Shown: positions 33,401 through 45,067, numbered from the stretch's first letter. The stretch: DNA of 64,000 nt from Argopecten irradians (GCF_041381155.1 NC_091143.1:36570679-36634678); one strand, 5' to 3'. Notes: a model not told the origin generated them from the letters alone. Numbers and translations: made by a program.

Positions 33401-36012
33401 ATTCATGTATTGAACAACATACATCATAACATAACATAGGTTATATTTCCATAATAATTCTGACTTGCACTTGTTTAAAACAGCATGTTCATTAACAATC
33501 AATAATAGCGTAAATCGCATATGACCTTTTATATTGTGGATTTCAATGAAGTATCGAATAATGAAACAAAAATCATCAACAAATGTGTTTTAATCCTAAC
33601 CAACTGGAGGACAATTCGATCATAATAATGTGCAATACATTAAGAAGACACTACGTGTCACATGGGTGTCATCATGTTTCATGTTCATACAAGAACCATG
33701 CACAACAAAAATATCTATACCGTTTAAATATGATTTTAAAACGTTAGTGTTCGATTAGATTTCTTGAAGTGAATAATGACAAAATTGCGAAACTAGGTCA
33801 CTGTTACATACATTTTAAATTTTGTATGTATTGCGTAAAGGCAAAACTGCAAACTATAATTTTCTTTATTCTGTTTTAAAGATGCTCCACCGCCGAAAGA
33901 GCATAAACAATAATTTGTACAATAACTGATATCTAATCGTATAAATATATGTCTAATTAACACACAAAAAACAAATAGATAATGTGTTTGCTTTTGTTGT
34001 CTGCGCAATCAGTACTTTATTTCATTTAGGGCATAGTGTCATGAATTCTTTTTCGAGATGCAATTTATTATTCCCAATATATATATTGAAATATAGTAAG
34101 ACGCACCGACATTTCAATGATGGTTATATTGTACATTAGGTAACTTTTGCTACTGTAGAAAAAAAGAAGATTTATCTGCTACTATTATAATAGTTAAAAT
34201 TACCATTTGCGGCGATGTAGCATCATTAAACAATTTACGACCATTTACAAATACTGTACATAATTTGTTGTAGAAAACTCCAGAGTAATTGTCACTTATT
34301 TACTAAGATAATAATAGTCACATAACTAGAAACAATGAAATAAGTTCTTTCTGTTTGATCAAAGTGGATTGAAATTCGAGCTGACCATTATGTACGGAAT
34401 CTCGCCTACCAAAACCACGTTCCCTTCCAAGTACGACAATTTGCGTGTGAGGAGAATGATAATGTGTGGTGGCGGAAAGTGCCTACTCGGAAAATGGTAA
34501 TGACCTCCAATATTTTGTATCTCGTATATTGTTCTCATTCATGGTTTTGTTTGTAGATTTGGTCCATATTCGCGATTCTTATTGTTGTCAGTTTTCTTAT
34601 GTTGAATCTGGTCATAAAAGGAAACAGATAAATAAGATAAAGCATGTTGTAGTGTACAGATGTATACAGGGATGGACACGCCAGGCTATATTTAAGTATA
34701 TATTTGACGGAACAATGTTATCACCAAAAAGGTTATTTTTACATACTAGGTTTCCAAATGTAAGAAATGTCAGAAGCGATTCGAAGCTGTACCGAAGGAA
34801 GAAGAGTGGGGATTGGCCAACTTTGTTTGTGAAAATTGTGGAAAGAAATTTAAGTAAGTTTAACAACTCATTACAATATTTATTATTAACACTTAGTGCT
34901 GATGTGCTGTAATGAAAATGATTTTCGTTATCTGTCTGATAATTTGCAAACAACCTTATTACTTAATGATTTAAATAAACATACGTAGTGATTTGTAGAT
35001 ATTTGATTTGATTATTGCTTTAAAAACTTCATATGATGATATGAAAACGCTATAAACATTAGACATTGTACATAGTGTTTGCTATAAAAAATGTTAATTT
35101 GTTGAAACATTCTACATTTTAAATGAGAATTATGAAAAATAAATTGTTTATGATAAATATTGATATCGTTATAGACTCTATCCTTATTTGTTACAGTGGA
35201 TTTGGTCAGATGAACAGCACAACATCTCCCTGCAATAAATGCGGTACAATGTGTCAAGTAAAAAAAGTTATCCCTCCATACCGTCGCGATAGGAATGGAC
35301 GAAGATCAAGTCGTGCTACACACACGTGTACAGCCCCTAACTGCTACAATCGATCACCAGGTCATTTATGGTTTCTCTTGTCTTAATGTACTTTGAACAT
35401 GGATAATTTCGTGTGATTTTATTGCTTTGTTGGCTTTCGAACTGTTCGTAGTGTGCAATTTTTCTCTACGCATCTATATTATAAATTTTCACCTGCAAAA
35501 TGTACTTGTCTAGTTGATATATTCACACTAGGATATGCTAAGCGAAAGTATCTCCAGCGCGGTGTTGATTTCCCATATCTACAAACGATACGAAATTTGA
35601 TTTATGGAAACAATTTTGAGATGTAAAAATACCGTTTCTCACCCAGTGGTTCAATGTTTGTAAAAAAAAACCAAAAACCGTTTTATAAATAAACTAACTT
35701 TAGTATAAAAATGTTATCGATACTTAAGAAATTGAGTAAGAAAACATGCATACAAATTAATAGACAAAAAGAAAATAACCCATATATCACACTTTTGCAG
35801 GTGCACCTTTCTGCACTACCGACGTAAAGTGTGTCCATCCACGATCTCTGAGACGACAGGTGGTCTACCCCAGTCGACAGCATCACAGCACAGGTTCTAC
35901 TGTAGCTACATTCCTCAGTCAGGGTGACCTTGATATGTTTCAGAACTACCCCGGACCACGCAATATGGCGGATGTTTTTGAGGCCGGAAGTGGCGTATCT
36001 GATGACAACTAG
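30200..36012 (+). CDS. SHFL: Shiftless (SHFL / C19orf66 / RyDEN) homologue, seven exons
   Basis: Coding exons: 30200-30237, 30421-30490, 32879-32986, 34365-34496, 34750-34853, 35197-35360, 35801-36012. All junctions are GT-AG with matching phases and total 276 codons with the TAG, i.e. 275 residues (human about 290). N-terminal helical part: RLQELLKGRFTREEALRIL (residues about 39-57, UBA-like look). Zinc-rich core: RQFAC (96-100), VWWRKVP (106-112), CKKC (120-123), WGLANFVCENC (136-146), SPCNKCGTMC (161-170), VIPPYRRDR (175-183), THTCTAPNCYNR (192-203). C-terminal GSTVATFLSQGDL (237-249) matches the vertebrate end motif almost exactly. Mammalian SHFL is an interferon-induced inhibitor of -1 programmed ribosomal frameshifting that binds RNA and ribosomes. 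A direct exon 3 to exon 4 join is assumed. The start is not certain: 30446 is a second in-frame Met. Confidence 0.92.
30265..30385. mobile_element. MITE family B, copy 2, in SHFL intron 1
   Basis: It has the same ends as 7579-7705 (right arm AGCCTAATAATATAGGCAGG), with a decayed left arm. It makes up 121 of the 183 bases of intron 1. Confidence 0.8.
32019..32419. mobile_element. MITE family E (TTAA-flanked), in SHFL intron 2
   Basis: A 401-bp element with ends AGGCCCACTACCTTTCCG... and ...CCGGAAAGGTAATGGGCCT between TTAA at 32015-32018 and 32420-32423. A truncated relative is at about 59425-59560. Non-coding. Confidence 0.8.
33246..33263 (+). other. Possible alternative (poison) exon of SHFL
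   Basis: A good acceptor (TTTTGTATTTCAG) precedes GTG AAC CCC GAC AAG TGA in the phase left by exon 3. Inclusion would end the protein five residues after exon 3 (VNPDK), producing an N-terminal-only isoform or a decay target. No expression evidence is available here. Confidence 0.35.
33880..34225. mobile_element. MITE family A, copy 2, in SHFL intron 3
   Basis: Ends are AGATGCTCCACCGCCGA and a decayed GCGGCGATGTAGCATCA between TTAA at 33876-33879 and 34226-34229. It lies 139 bases before exon 4. Confidence 0.8.
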
Positions 36013-37099
36013 ATCTAACCCTATACATGTAATATCCATTTTTTCCTATTTTTTTCTCTTATCTCGCTGAGTCTAAAACAATGTATTTGCATTATCATTC
36101 AATAACGATTGAAATACGTGTATTCAGACTTTAAAATGTTACGGATTATAAAAACCAAAATCGACAGATATAACGATTTAGCATTTAATCATATGTGGGG
36201 AACCTTGATATGATAGTAAAACACGCAATGTCTCTCTACTACTATGCTGTAGGTTACATAAATATAGCATAACCTACTTTATGTTTGTCAGAGTTAACAT
36301 CTTGGTTTTTTTCTTAGAAGATCAAAGGAAACACATTCATCAACATATTGTCAATATGGATGAGGGAGGCCGAAATATATATATTAGTGATGTGGAGTTA
36401 ATGAGCATAGTGTTCAAATGTGTATTGATGTATTCACCTTGTAAAACGGATGCACTTTTATTCAATTATGTATAAATGCGACTTTGAACATCAAAAGCAA
36501 ACTAAAACAATGTCTTTTGTTTTCTTTTTGCATTTGAACCCTCAAGTGTGAAATGCAACAGACATACCGATATGACCGATATGAAACTGTTTTAATTGAT
36601 AAATAAGTAATATAAGTGATATAAGTTGTAATTGGACAAGACTTGAACTTAGATACGGCTCTCATTTAATCTAAGGTTCTGCTATGCGGCTAGTCCATGC
36701 TTACTATGTTCCACCTGGAAAACAACGCATGATTAGTCACATATAGTCCATTCGTTTGAAACTGAAGCTATCAATGGTTGAACAATGGATAGCGTGTCCG
36801 TCATCCTGTTTATACCTCGTGGAGGCTGTCTTCTAAGAAATATTATTTCGAAATATCTCGTTGACCAGGAGGTTTACTTGATCTTCATATTGCATTGATC
36901 GACTGGGACATTCTACAGAACAAATAACTAAATAATTTTACAGTGTTAAAATTTGTTAAAGTTTTGTAATGTATTATAAAAACAGATGAATATTGATTAG
37001 CTATTGTGTTCTATAATTAAAGTCTTGGTTCTCATATAACACTAGACAGAAAATTTTTTTTTTTGGTCCTTCAGCTCAACCAGGGTATATATATACGTA
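36013..37099. other. SHFL 3' flank, no other feature
   Basis: AT-rich. It should include the 3' untranslated region of SHFL. I did not find a clear single polyadenylation signal. Confidence 0.4.
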
Positions 37100-37109
37100 G
37101 CCATTTTTG

Positions 37110-37385
37110 AAATCAGGCGCATTTTGCACTAAAATATCCCGAAATTCTAATGATTTTACCAATTCATTATCAAAATTGATATTTTGAACCTAAATCTCAA
37201 CCTGAATTTCCAAATTCATATCAAAGTTATCTAGGAATAATTACCTGTCAGAAAACATTTTTACTTTTGAAATTCATAATAAGCTAGCCAATCAGTGGCC
37301 GTGTCAAAACTTTATCCTGGACTCAATCTTGTATACACAGGGGCCATTTCAAAGGTCTTTTTCATTTAGTTGGTTATTCCCTATT
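37110..37385. repeat. Interspersed repeat F, copy 1
   Basis: About 260 bp matching 47205-47450 ('caaaattgatattttgaac', 'gaataattacctgtcagaa', 'ccaatcagtggcc', 'ttttcatttagtt'). It ends right at the stop codon of the neighbouring minus-strand open frame. Non-coding. Confidence 0.8.
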
Positions 37386-37928
37386 CTATCTATTCACGTC
37401 GTAGTGAGTTAGTTTCTCCATTATGACGTTTACATCATCGACAGTGTTCTCGTGATATCCTTGGTGTTGGATAATGATTGATTGTGGTGCAGATATGGGA
37501 CTAAATAGAGAACTGAAGCTTTCAATGAAATTTTCAATTCCCTGTTGTGAAGCAGATGGGCTGTCATTGTTTTCAGTTCCAAAGATCTCACCGTTTTGTG
37601 CCCGTTCTAAATATGTCAGTCTAATAAGAGAAAGAGAGTCTGTCAAACCAGCAAGGGATCGAGGGCACATGGATATTCGAATTTTAGGTAAACATTGTTT
37701 TAAAGAAGAAAGTTCGTTTTTTATATGACTGTGAGTTTTGCCATTTTCTGATTGGTTTAGACCGCCCAAACAGTTCTTGACAAAATGCAATGTCAACCTG
37801 AGACCGATGAACACCTGTTCAGAGGTCGACATTGCAAATCCGGTAACCTGGCTATAAATAGACACAGGGAATTCCCGGTCTCTTCTACATTTTTGACCAA
37901 TCAAAAAGTACATGTATTTCTTCTTCAT
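37386..37928 (-). CDS. Unrecognised open frame, 180 residues
   Basis: An uninterrupted frame from an ATG at 37928 to a TAG at 37386. The frame is open upstream to beyond 37982, where a CATCCCAG|G acceptor-like site occurs, so it may instead be an internal or last exon. The N-terminal part is hydrophobic and basic (MKKKYMYFLIGQKCRR), the middle is Leu/Ser-rich, and the last 60 residues are polar (TENNDSPSASQQGIENFIES). No domain is recognised. Upstream on the same strand are TGACGTCA (37974-37981), GGCGGGAAA on the plus strand (38027-38035) and a CCAAT box (38048-38052), a promoter-like cluster. In an AT-rich region a 198-codon frame is unusual but not conclusive. Confidence 0.4.
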   Translation of the reverse strand: MKKKYMYFLIGQKCRRDREFPVSIYSQVTGFAMSTSEQVFIGLRLTLHFVKNCLGGLNQSENGKTHSHIKNELSSLKQCLPKIRISMCPRSLAGLTDSLSLIRLTYLERAQNGEIFGTENNDSPSASQQGIENFIESFSSLFSPISAPQSIIIQHQGYHENTVDDVNVIMEKLTHYDVNR

Positions 37929-37984
37929 GATATCAAGCAGTCCCCCTCCCCAATACTCAATATCAACCTGGGATGACGTCACAA

Positions 37985-39056
37985 TGCATAGTTTGGAATT
38001 TTCTGGTGGATATCATGTTGTATCGTGGCGGGAAAGTGTAGTTTCAGCCAATCAGGAGCGAGCACAACACACAGCCATATAATAATGCATTTTGTCAAGA
38101 ATTTAGGTGTGAAAACCATTCAAATCGTTAGACAAACATATGCAGAAATAAGCAGTTCTTTTCGAACATTCCTCGTATTTTGATAAGTCTGTTATCCTAT
38201 TTCACAGAAAGCTGTTGAGATTTGTTTCTTTCATATGTACATTGTATAAGGCTCCCATGGGTTCTAGACATATTGCAAGGTAGTTACAGTGTGTTACCGC
38301 ACTGTATAAGCTCCCAAGTTCTGTATATTGCATTTTGGGCCCGATCTATCACAAAGATGACTGACAGGCTATAGTGGTGCATATTTGAAGTTTGAAACAC
38401 TAAAAAAAATGGCTGACAGGTGGCCAGTTTGGATTTGGATAGCTGAAGTTTATCTCTGCTCTATTTTTGGGCTGATAGGACAAAATGACGGACAGACAGC
38501 TAACTTGGATTTTGATAATTTAACTTTTGTTGCTGTTATTTGTTAAGAAAGCACTAAAGAGATCTGTCTGGTATTTTGTATGCATGGTTCCTTTGGGCCA
38601 TTGTATTGTTGGTTCTCTTTCGACGCCTTGTGGTGTAAATTGGAAGTTTGGAACACAAAGACAAAAAGATGACTGACATCTGAAAGTGCTAAGGAATATC
38701 TGTCTGTTGGTTCTTCTTTGTCCATATAGATTATCTTTTTTATTTTGTGAATGAAAAGTACCGATAATTAAACAGCCATCTTGAAGCACAACATGACCGA
38801 TATTGGGCATATTAAATTTGACAATTGAAGTGTGTTTTTTCTAAGCAGTCTTCACTGTGAAGTTTTTCTGGGTGTTTTTGATTTATTTCAGAGGAAGAAG
38901 AAAGGAAACAGATGAGAAGGTCACTTTATCCATTGTCTTACCAAATATAGTAGGGGAAGACTATTATATGTTGTCCAAAACCAGAAGCAAGCGCATGTTA
39001 ACCGGTTCCTGCAACATAAGTAAGATAGGTAAAGAAACACCATACAATACCACGGC
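37985..39056. other. No recognised gene
   Basis: The region 38340-38720 holds loose repeats of 'atgactgacag' and 'gaagtttg.aacac'. The promoter-like cluster at 37974-38052 lies at the left edge. Nothing else is seen. Confidence 0.4.
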
Positions 39057-39832
39057 TTGACCTGTGCACGGCAGCCATCGTTACAGAGCTTTGTAGAACA
39101 ATTAACAACAAGACACGCCGCTTTCACAATTAGGTGTTCAACAAAGTCGGACCAGTGGAGGTACGTTGATGCTAAGTCTAATCCGGCAGATCTTGGTAGT
39201 CGAGGTAGTTCTTTGGATCATCTTAAATCAGCAATGTAGAAGATGGTCCAATCCTTTGCCCTCTTAGATAATCCAAAGTGATGCTTCAAATATGTTACAC
39301 ATCAGACGAGTATGGGAAAAAATGATATGTTTAGTGTGTAAGATATCACATGCCATGTTATTTGAGAATGGTGTGAAAACCTTGACCAATGAGGTCATTG
39401 TGACCTTGATGGCAGAGATATTCGCTATAATGAACGCAAGACCAGTAGCCTCAGTCTCCAGTCACCTCACTGCTACGCAATTCTTAAGCCATCAACGCTA
39501 CTCAATCAGAAACTAGAAAATGAGTGTGTGGCCAGCTACAACTGAAACGTACATATTTCGCAAGCAGTGGAAAAGAGTTCATGTTCTAGCAAACTTACTC
39601 CGAAAGCGTTGGAGGGAATGATGTTTGTAGACGTTACATATAAGATGTAGAACTGATCAGCTCTGTATCAAGAATGGTTATGTCGTACTTCTAAGGGACA
39701 AAGACCTTCCTAGAAATGAGTGGCTAATGACAATAGTTTCCAATGCCATAATGCTGTGTAAACAAGGATGGAAAGCGTATCACTTACACCAGACCCATCA
39801 CAGATATGATGTTATTGGTAGACTGAACTTTT
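39057..39832 (+). pseudogene. BEL/Pao retrotransposon pol fragment
   Basis: The segment SDQWRYVDAKSNPADLGSRG (about 39147-39206) is the linker typical of BEL/Pao pol between RNase H and integrase. Further on, MAEIFAIMNARPVASVSS (about 39411-39460) is the end of the integrase core. QWKRVHVLANLLRKRWRE (about 39565-39618) and YVVLLRDKDLPRNEWLM (about 39680-39730) belong to its C-terminal region. The zinc domain and most of the catalytic core are deleted, and frames shift between blocks. A dead internal fragment without LTRs. Confidence 0.85.
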
Positions 39833-40924
39833 AATTAATTTTGTGCCCTGAACAGTTTTTTGTATTGCATATTGTGAATGATATGTGATATCACATAGAT
39901 GTCTTACAGGGAGTATACCGGAACGATGAGTTATGTTATTTTAGTGTTCTTTGATCTTCAGTCTACTGTTTTTGATTTCATAGTCATCTCCTCTACTACT
40001 TTGCATTCGCCACCATTAATTTTGAAGAACACCTCAATAGAAATATTGCCAATAATGCAAATTCAAAGTATTATATTCTTTATAATTATCTTAAAACAGT
40101 GTATTCCTAGTAAATAAGGGGAATATAATATAGAGTGCCTGGATAGTTAAGGTCTATTTACCAAGAAGACTCTAGATGTCCTTTCCAAATTAGGGCACGC
40201 TTCACCAGTGAGATGTATAAAGGGAGACGACTCCAACTATTATGCATACTATATTGGCGATATATTACAGTATTTGTGATATTGAATAATTGTTCTAAAA
40301 TACTTTATATATAATACTTTCTTACTCTTTAAAAATACTCACTTTTTAAGAAATTGTATGCCATGTATCAGATCATTTGTATTAATTTAAAAGTTAACAT
40401 TTACACTATGCCATTGAAAAGGGAATGCAATTACTTGCAGTATTACCACAATAAAATATATTTTCTGAGACCTAGTGTAGCATGACGTAAGTTTTTCACG
40501 TTTTTTTTAAAATATATTATAGTCTATAGCAATATCTTATTGTGTCATGTAGTGGATTGATATAGTGAACGGGTTTCATAATTAGCTGTACTTTACTTAG
40601 TTCTGAGCTGTTTGAGTTTGAAGCGAGAACTTAAATTTAATTAATCTTACAAACCTTACCATATAATGCTGTGTTTATAACTTTATATGAAGTACCATGG
40701 TACATTTAATATAGTGTAAAATTATGCATCTTTATGTTTCTATCATTAAAATATTTTGAGGTGCAAAGACAACAAGCAAACTTATGATTCTGTAGTCATA
40801 GAAAACTTCAATGTTTATACTTGTGCGTACATTGTTTCCATTCTCCGGCCAGTTTACGAACATTTACGAGACATTCCATGATATTCAGAAATCCATGTCA
40901 ATTAATGCTTGGTTCGGTTAATTA
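39833..40924. other. No recognised feature
   Basis: Very AT-rich sequence without repeats or coding signals that I could identify. Confidence 0.5.
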
Positions 40925-41270
40925 GGTTTAACTTCCTGTTAACAGCCAAGGGCGGTCTCCCAGGGAGGCTGCGGTGTATTCGTTTTGTGTCTCCTTGAAA
41001 TAGAGGCATTCATGTCGTCTTTTATAGTGCTATCTCACTGAAGCATGCCGCCAGAGACATTGAAAAAGCACAGCTCACTCGGTCACATAATATTGACAAC
41101 GGGCAAACCAGTCGCCCAACTCCTTGTATACTGAGCGCTAAGTAGGAGCAGAAACTACAAATGTTATAGACTATGGCGTGTCTTGGCAAGGGGTCAAAAT
41201 CATTTTTTTTGTTCACAAGACCCGAAAATGTTTTCCTATTTTGTGACAAATTAGAGACATTTTGACACTT
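40925..41270 (-). repeat. SINE-like repeat, copy 3
   Basis: Reverse-complement copy of the 28985-29325 element, recognisable by 'actgaagcatgccgcc', 'attgacaacgggc' and 'gactatggcgtgtc'. Its tail end is degraded. Confidence 0.6.
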
Positions 41271-41275
41271 GAACT

Positions 41276-41640
41276 CTTTGATTAAACTAACGTCCTATAA
41301 GAGCTAAGGTCATGTATGGACGGCCTCCCATGCAGTCGGTGTTCTGGGTGTATGAAATGCGTGGTACGTGACTGCGTGAATTGGGAGACTGCAGTATATT
41401 CGTGTTGTGTCTTCTTGTATAGTGAAGCTCTTGCCATTTTTATTGCGCTACATATATATCACTAAAACATGCTGCCGAAGACACCAAGCAACACACCCCA
41501 CTCGGTGACATCATACTGACAACGGACGAACCAGTCGTCCCACTTCCGGTATGATGAGCGCAAAGAACAAGTAGAAACTACCAGTTTTATAGACTATTGT
41601 GTGTATCGGCCAGGGTACATATCCCAGATCCTTCCTTAGA
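41276..41640 (-). repeat. SINE-like repeat, copy 4
   Basis: Reverse-complement copy lying head-to-tail with copy 3, from the tail 'gattaaactaacgtcctat' through 'ggacggcctcccatg' to 'cggccagggtacat'. Confidence 0.65.
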
Positions 41641-41689
41641 AAGGTGAGCGCTCAACCGGAGACCAAACGTGAGGTGGTCAAGGGAGACG

Positions 41690-42346
41690 TTAGAAAGAAA
41701 AAAATCAAACACCGGGACTTTTCGATTTTAAAACGTCTTTTCGATTTTAAATTGTGCAGTTTTAACAGAGGATTTATCCCTGACATTATCCAAATTTTGA
41801 AAAAATATGATTTGTATTTTGTACTGGATGGATTTTTAAAAAATGGAAACATTTAGTAAATACCAATGTTAAAAATATGAACAGTTTCAACTTTGTGAAA
41901 GGATGAAAGCTGATAAAGATTTTTCTCGTTTTTCTCTTTTACATGAAAGAATAGAACCATATGCAATATGGAAACTTGCTTTACGTTTTCCACAGTATAG
42001 TTCATGCATTAAACGAATTGTTAAAATATGCGTAGAAATGCGCGATAATGAAAATTTATATTTGTGTCATTTTTGTGGTCTAATGTATAATGATCTCATA
42101 TTGCACAGTGTACTTGAATGTAGCCACACTGAGAACTTGCGAGACCAACTGTGGTGTATTATCAGTACTGTGAAAGATATAGATTTTGTTTTTTATCTCA
42201 ATTCAATGTCAAAATATCATCTACTGCATGTTCTTCTTGGTGGACTATTTAAATACCATTTGTCTCAAAATGAAATGGAAGACTTTAGACTAAATTCAAT
42301 TATTATTGTTAACAAAATGTTCGTACAAAGTGGTATCCATAACTGA
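41690..42346 (+). pseudogene. Non-LTR retrotransposon (LINE) ORF2, 3' end
   Basis: The last roughly 200 residues of a LINE reverse transcriptase reading frame, in two pieces. The first (to 41856) includes FNRGFIPDIIQILKKYDLY. After several stops the second (41903-42346) includes DFSRFSLLHERIEPYAIWKL and the zinc-binding tail CHFCGLMYNDLILHSVLEC (C-x2-C-x8-H-x4-C), then an LRDQLW helix. The RT catalytic domain itself is missing, as expected for a 5'-truncated copy. The clade (jockey- or CR1-like) cannot be fixed from this part. Confidence 0.75.
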
Positions 42347-42750
42347 CCTTTTTTTTTCTTTTCTTTCTTTTTTTAGGCAAATATTTGATTGTATTACCTT
42401 CAACTGAAGTTATATGTATGCTTAATCTTGTGAACTCCAGAGTATTTGTATTATGTATGTTTTTGTGCTAGCCTTATATATAGACTTTCGATACGTATAT
42501 ATCTGTTATTACAAACTGTATGTATCATTTGTGATGTCTCGTCTACATATGTTTGTAGCTAATTATTATAAGCATTCTCCGCTATTAGATAATGGCGAAA
42601 TGTAGTCGAATATCTAATAGTATTGTCTTGTATTGATAGATATGTATATATGTGTGTAACGTGTGTATGTTAGAATGTTTCTTTCTTTATTTATGTATTA
42701 TTTTCTGTAAACTCTTCAATATTGGAGGAAATAAAGGAAATAATAATTAT
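42347..42750 (+). other. Probable LINE 3' untranslated region
   Basis: Pyrimidine-rich tract (42350-42376), then AT-rich sequence ending with 'aataaaggaaataataatta' before the palindrome. The end of the element is a guess. Confidence 0.35.
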
Positions 42751-42751
42751 A

Positions 42752-42811
42752 CAAAGCGGGCTACTCTATTTACGCTCCGCGAGCGTAAATAGCGTAGCCT
42801 GGTTTGTACGA
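42752..42811. repeat. Near-perfect 60-bp palindrome
   Basis: Arms of about 27 bases (ACAAAGCGGGCTACTC... and ...GCGTAGCCTGGTTTGT) flank a CGC centre. It would form a strong hairpin. Confidence 0.85.
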
Positions 42812-44690
42812 TTATTAGCACTGCTGGAAAAATATATTATATTTTTTAATTCGAAATTTGATAACCTTACCTGGTCCGATCGATTTGGGTGAACTTATGT
42901 CATAACGTCGCGTTCATCAACAGTTGGCTATCTCGATTTCTACAGTCAAATTTTATTGGCAGTGTTCCTATTAGATCAAGGGGCCGATTCCATGAACGCA
43001 ATGAACATTGAGGATAAAAGGGTTATATTGGCTATTCTCATTTATAATTCATATTTAATTGGGAGTATATATTTCTGGGTCTCTTGTATTGATCCATGCC
43101 TCATCAATAGATAATGAAGTTACACATGAAACGTCCTTTTAACTATGTAGTATCGCCTTAGCCGTGATGAATGGATTATTCAAGCAAAACTAACGATACA
43201 CTACCCAGCATGGAGCAATTGGGGCCTTAGAATTTTACCTGCTACCCCTATTGCATGATCGTAAAAGGCGACTAAATTTAGGATATGATCTTTTCTCTTC
43301 TTCCTACTAACATATCCCTTGAAATCGCTCACTTTTGGCCTTCTGTGGTAGTTTCTTCTCCTGCTTATATGACTCTTAAACTCTTAAATTGAGGTTGTAT
43401 TTTATAAATGCTACACAGGAAAAGTTGAAAAGACATAACTTCAGCAACTGCTAATTGAACATACACCGCCTTGCGGTTGATATAAAATAGCATAACTGTT
43501 TTTAAAAATATTCAAAAAGATGCTCCAAGTTTTTATTTCATCCAAATGCATAACAATTATATAGAGAACAGTACAGTCATTTTCCTTATTAATATGACAT
43601 GGAGAACAATATGTCAGCCAATATACTAATGCGTTACAAATGTAGATATTCCCCCGAGGGAAATACGGCGTTTTATTTCCCTGTCATGTGATGTGTTTCA
43701 ACTATATTCGATAACTTGGTTTTTTATCATTAATAGTCGTTTATGTATGAATCATAAATAAATGAAATTCATAAAAGGTAAATGACAGTCGCAGATACCT
43801 ATATATGTGGCCCCTATGTGTGCAGTCGCAGATACCTATATATGTGGCCCCTATGTGTGCATTAATAGTTGTTCGGTTCTAATATCAAAATAGAGAAATA
43901 TGTTATGTAGGTTATAGTTAATCTTTTAACATACGGAACTTCCGTACGTTTTGTTAAGTTGAAACGATGACGTAAGAGAATGTTGAAGTTAAACTTTAAA
44001 ATTTATTAACGGTAGCTTTGACTTGACGGAGGGCTATTCTGGAGCGTCCAGAATATAGCCGTTGCGTTCCATACAAAGTCGGGGACCTAACTGACTTACA
44101 AATAAAATATCTCATGCTTAAATAATGTACATACAATAAAATTACAGAATTATGATTGACAGATATCGCTCATTGGCAGATTAATCAACCGTGGTCAGTG
44201 TCCTTTAGGCAATTAGATAGGCCATGACATTAATCCGGTTACGTAATAGAATGGAACATAAAATCTTTTAGAAAAGGGATCGAAGTAAATTGCAAGAGGA
44301 TATACACAGTAATCACACATACGGGTTTTTATCTCAAATGTCACAAACGATATATGTAGAGTAAATATGATCAAGAATATAACCTTAGCAATGTCAAATT
44401 ACACACAATAGTATTAACTGATAACTGATGTTAAAATTTAGCAACTATTAACACAAGTCCAAAGCACTTTAAAATTTATCACAAAATTCTTTGTGATACT
44501 TTACCCAGATAACTAATATGTCCAACTAGTTTTTATATAAATCAAAAAGTGAATATATCAAGTTCCTTACACAATGGGGTGGATGGCATTCCTTATTTGA
44601 AAAGGGAGAACAATCTTAAATCCCTTGTGTTGCACATGTTGCATAATGCTTGTTACTTCATCTATACATGTATGTTGAATAATTTTATAT
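42812..44690. other. Repeat-derived sequence, no gene
   Basis: The block at about 43140-43400 ('gcatgatcgtaaaaggcg', 'cttttctcttcttcctac') looks like a dispersed mollusc repeat. A 41-bp exact tandem duplication lies at about 43783-43862 ('cagtcgcagatacctatat'), and a short hairpin at 44029-44056 (GGCTATTCTGGA...TCCAGAATATAGCC). Confidence 0.4.
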
Positions 44691-44692
44691 TT

Positions 44693-45063
44693 AGGGATTT
44701 CCATCAGGATGGAAATCCCTATTGTTATTGTTCTGTTTTTTCTTATTATTCTTATTATTTCCACGAAACCTTCTTAACACTTTTTCTCACGAACGGAACA
44801 AGGTACGACGCTCAAATTTGGACACGTTATGTAGGTACACGAGTGGTTGAAACGTACGTTCGATTTTGCATGATAAAGGTCAAGGTCAAGGTCTAAGACG
44901 TAAAAAACTACTTTTTTCGAACGAACTTTAAACGCTCATAACTTCATAACTATACGCTGTACATCGATCATGTTTAGTTATTCAGGTAGATCGCGATATT
45001 GAACGTTTTTTTCTCATTACATGTTATCAGAGATTATGTCTAGGTCATGAGTTCGCTAGAGGG
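44693..45063 (+). repeat. Dispersed repeat G, plus copy
   Basis: It opens with the perfect 28-bp palindrome AGGGATTTCCATC-AG-GATGGAAATCCCT (44693-44720). The body 'cacgaacggaacaaggtac', 'gaccttgacctt' type blocks and 'acatgttatcagagattat' recurs in reverse at about 54930-55300 and 56640-56990. Confidence 0.7.
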
Positions 45064-45067
45064 TTAA

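Noticed and set aside
34466..34912. 148-codon plus-strand frame and the 113-codon minus frame over it
   Set aside because: They are shadows crossing SHFL exon 4, intron and exon 5 in the wrong frame.
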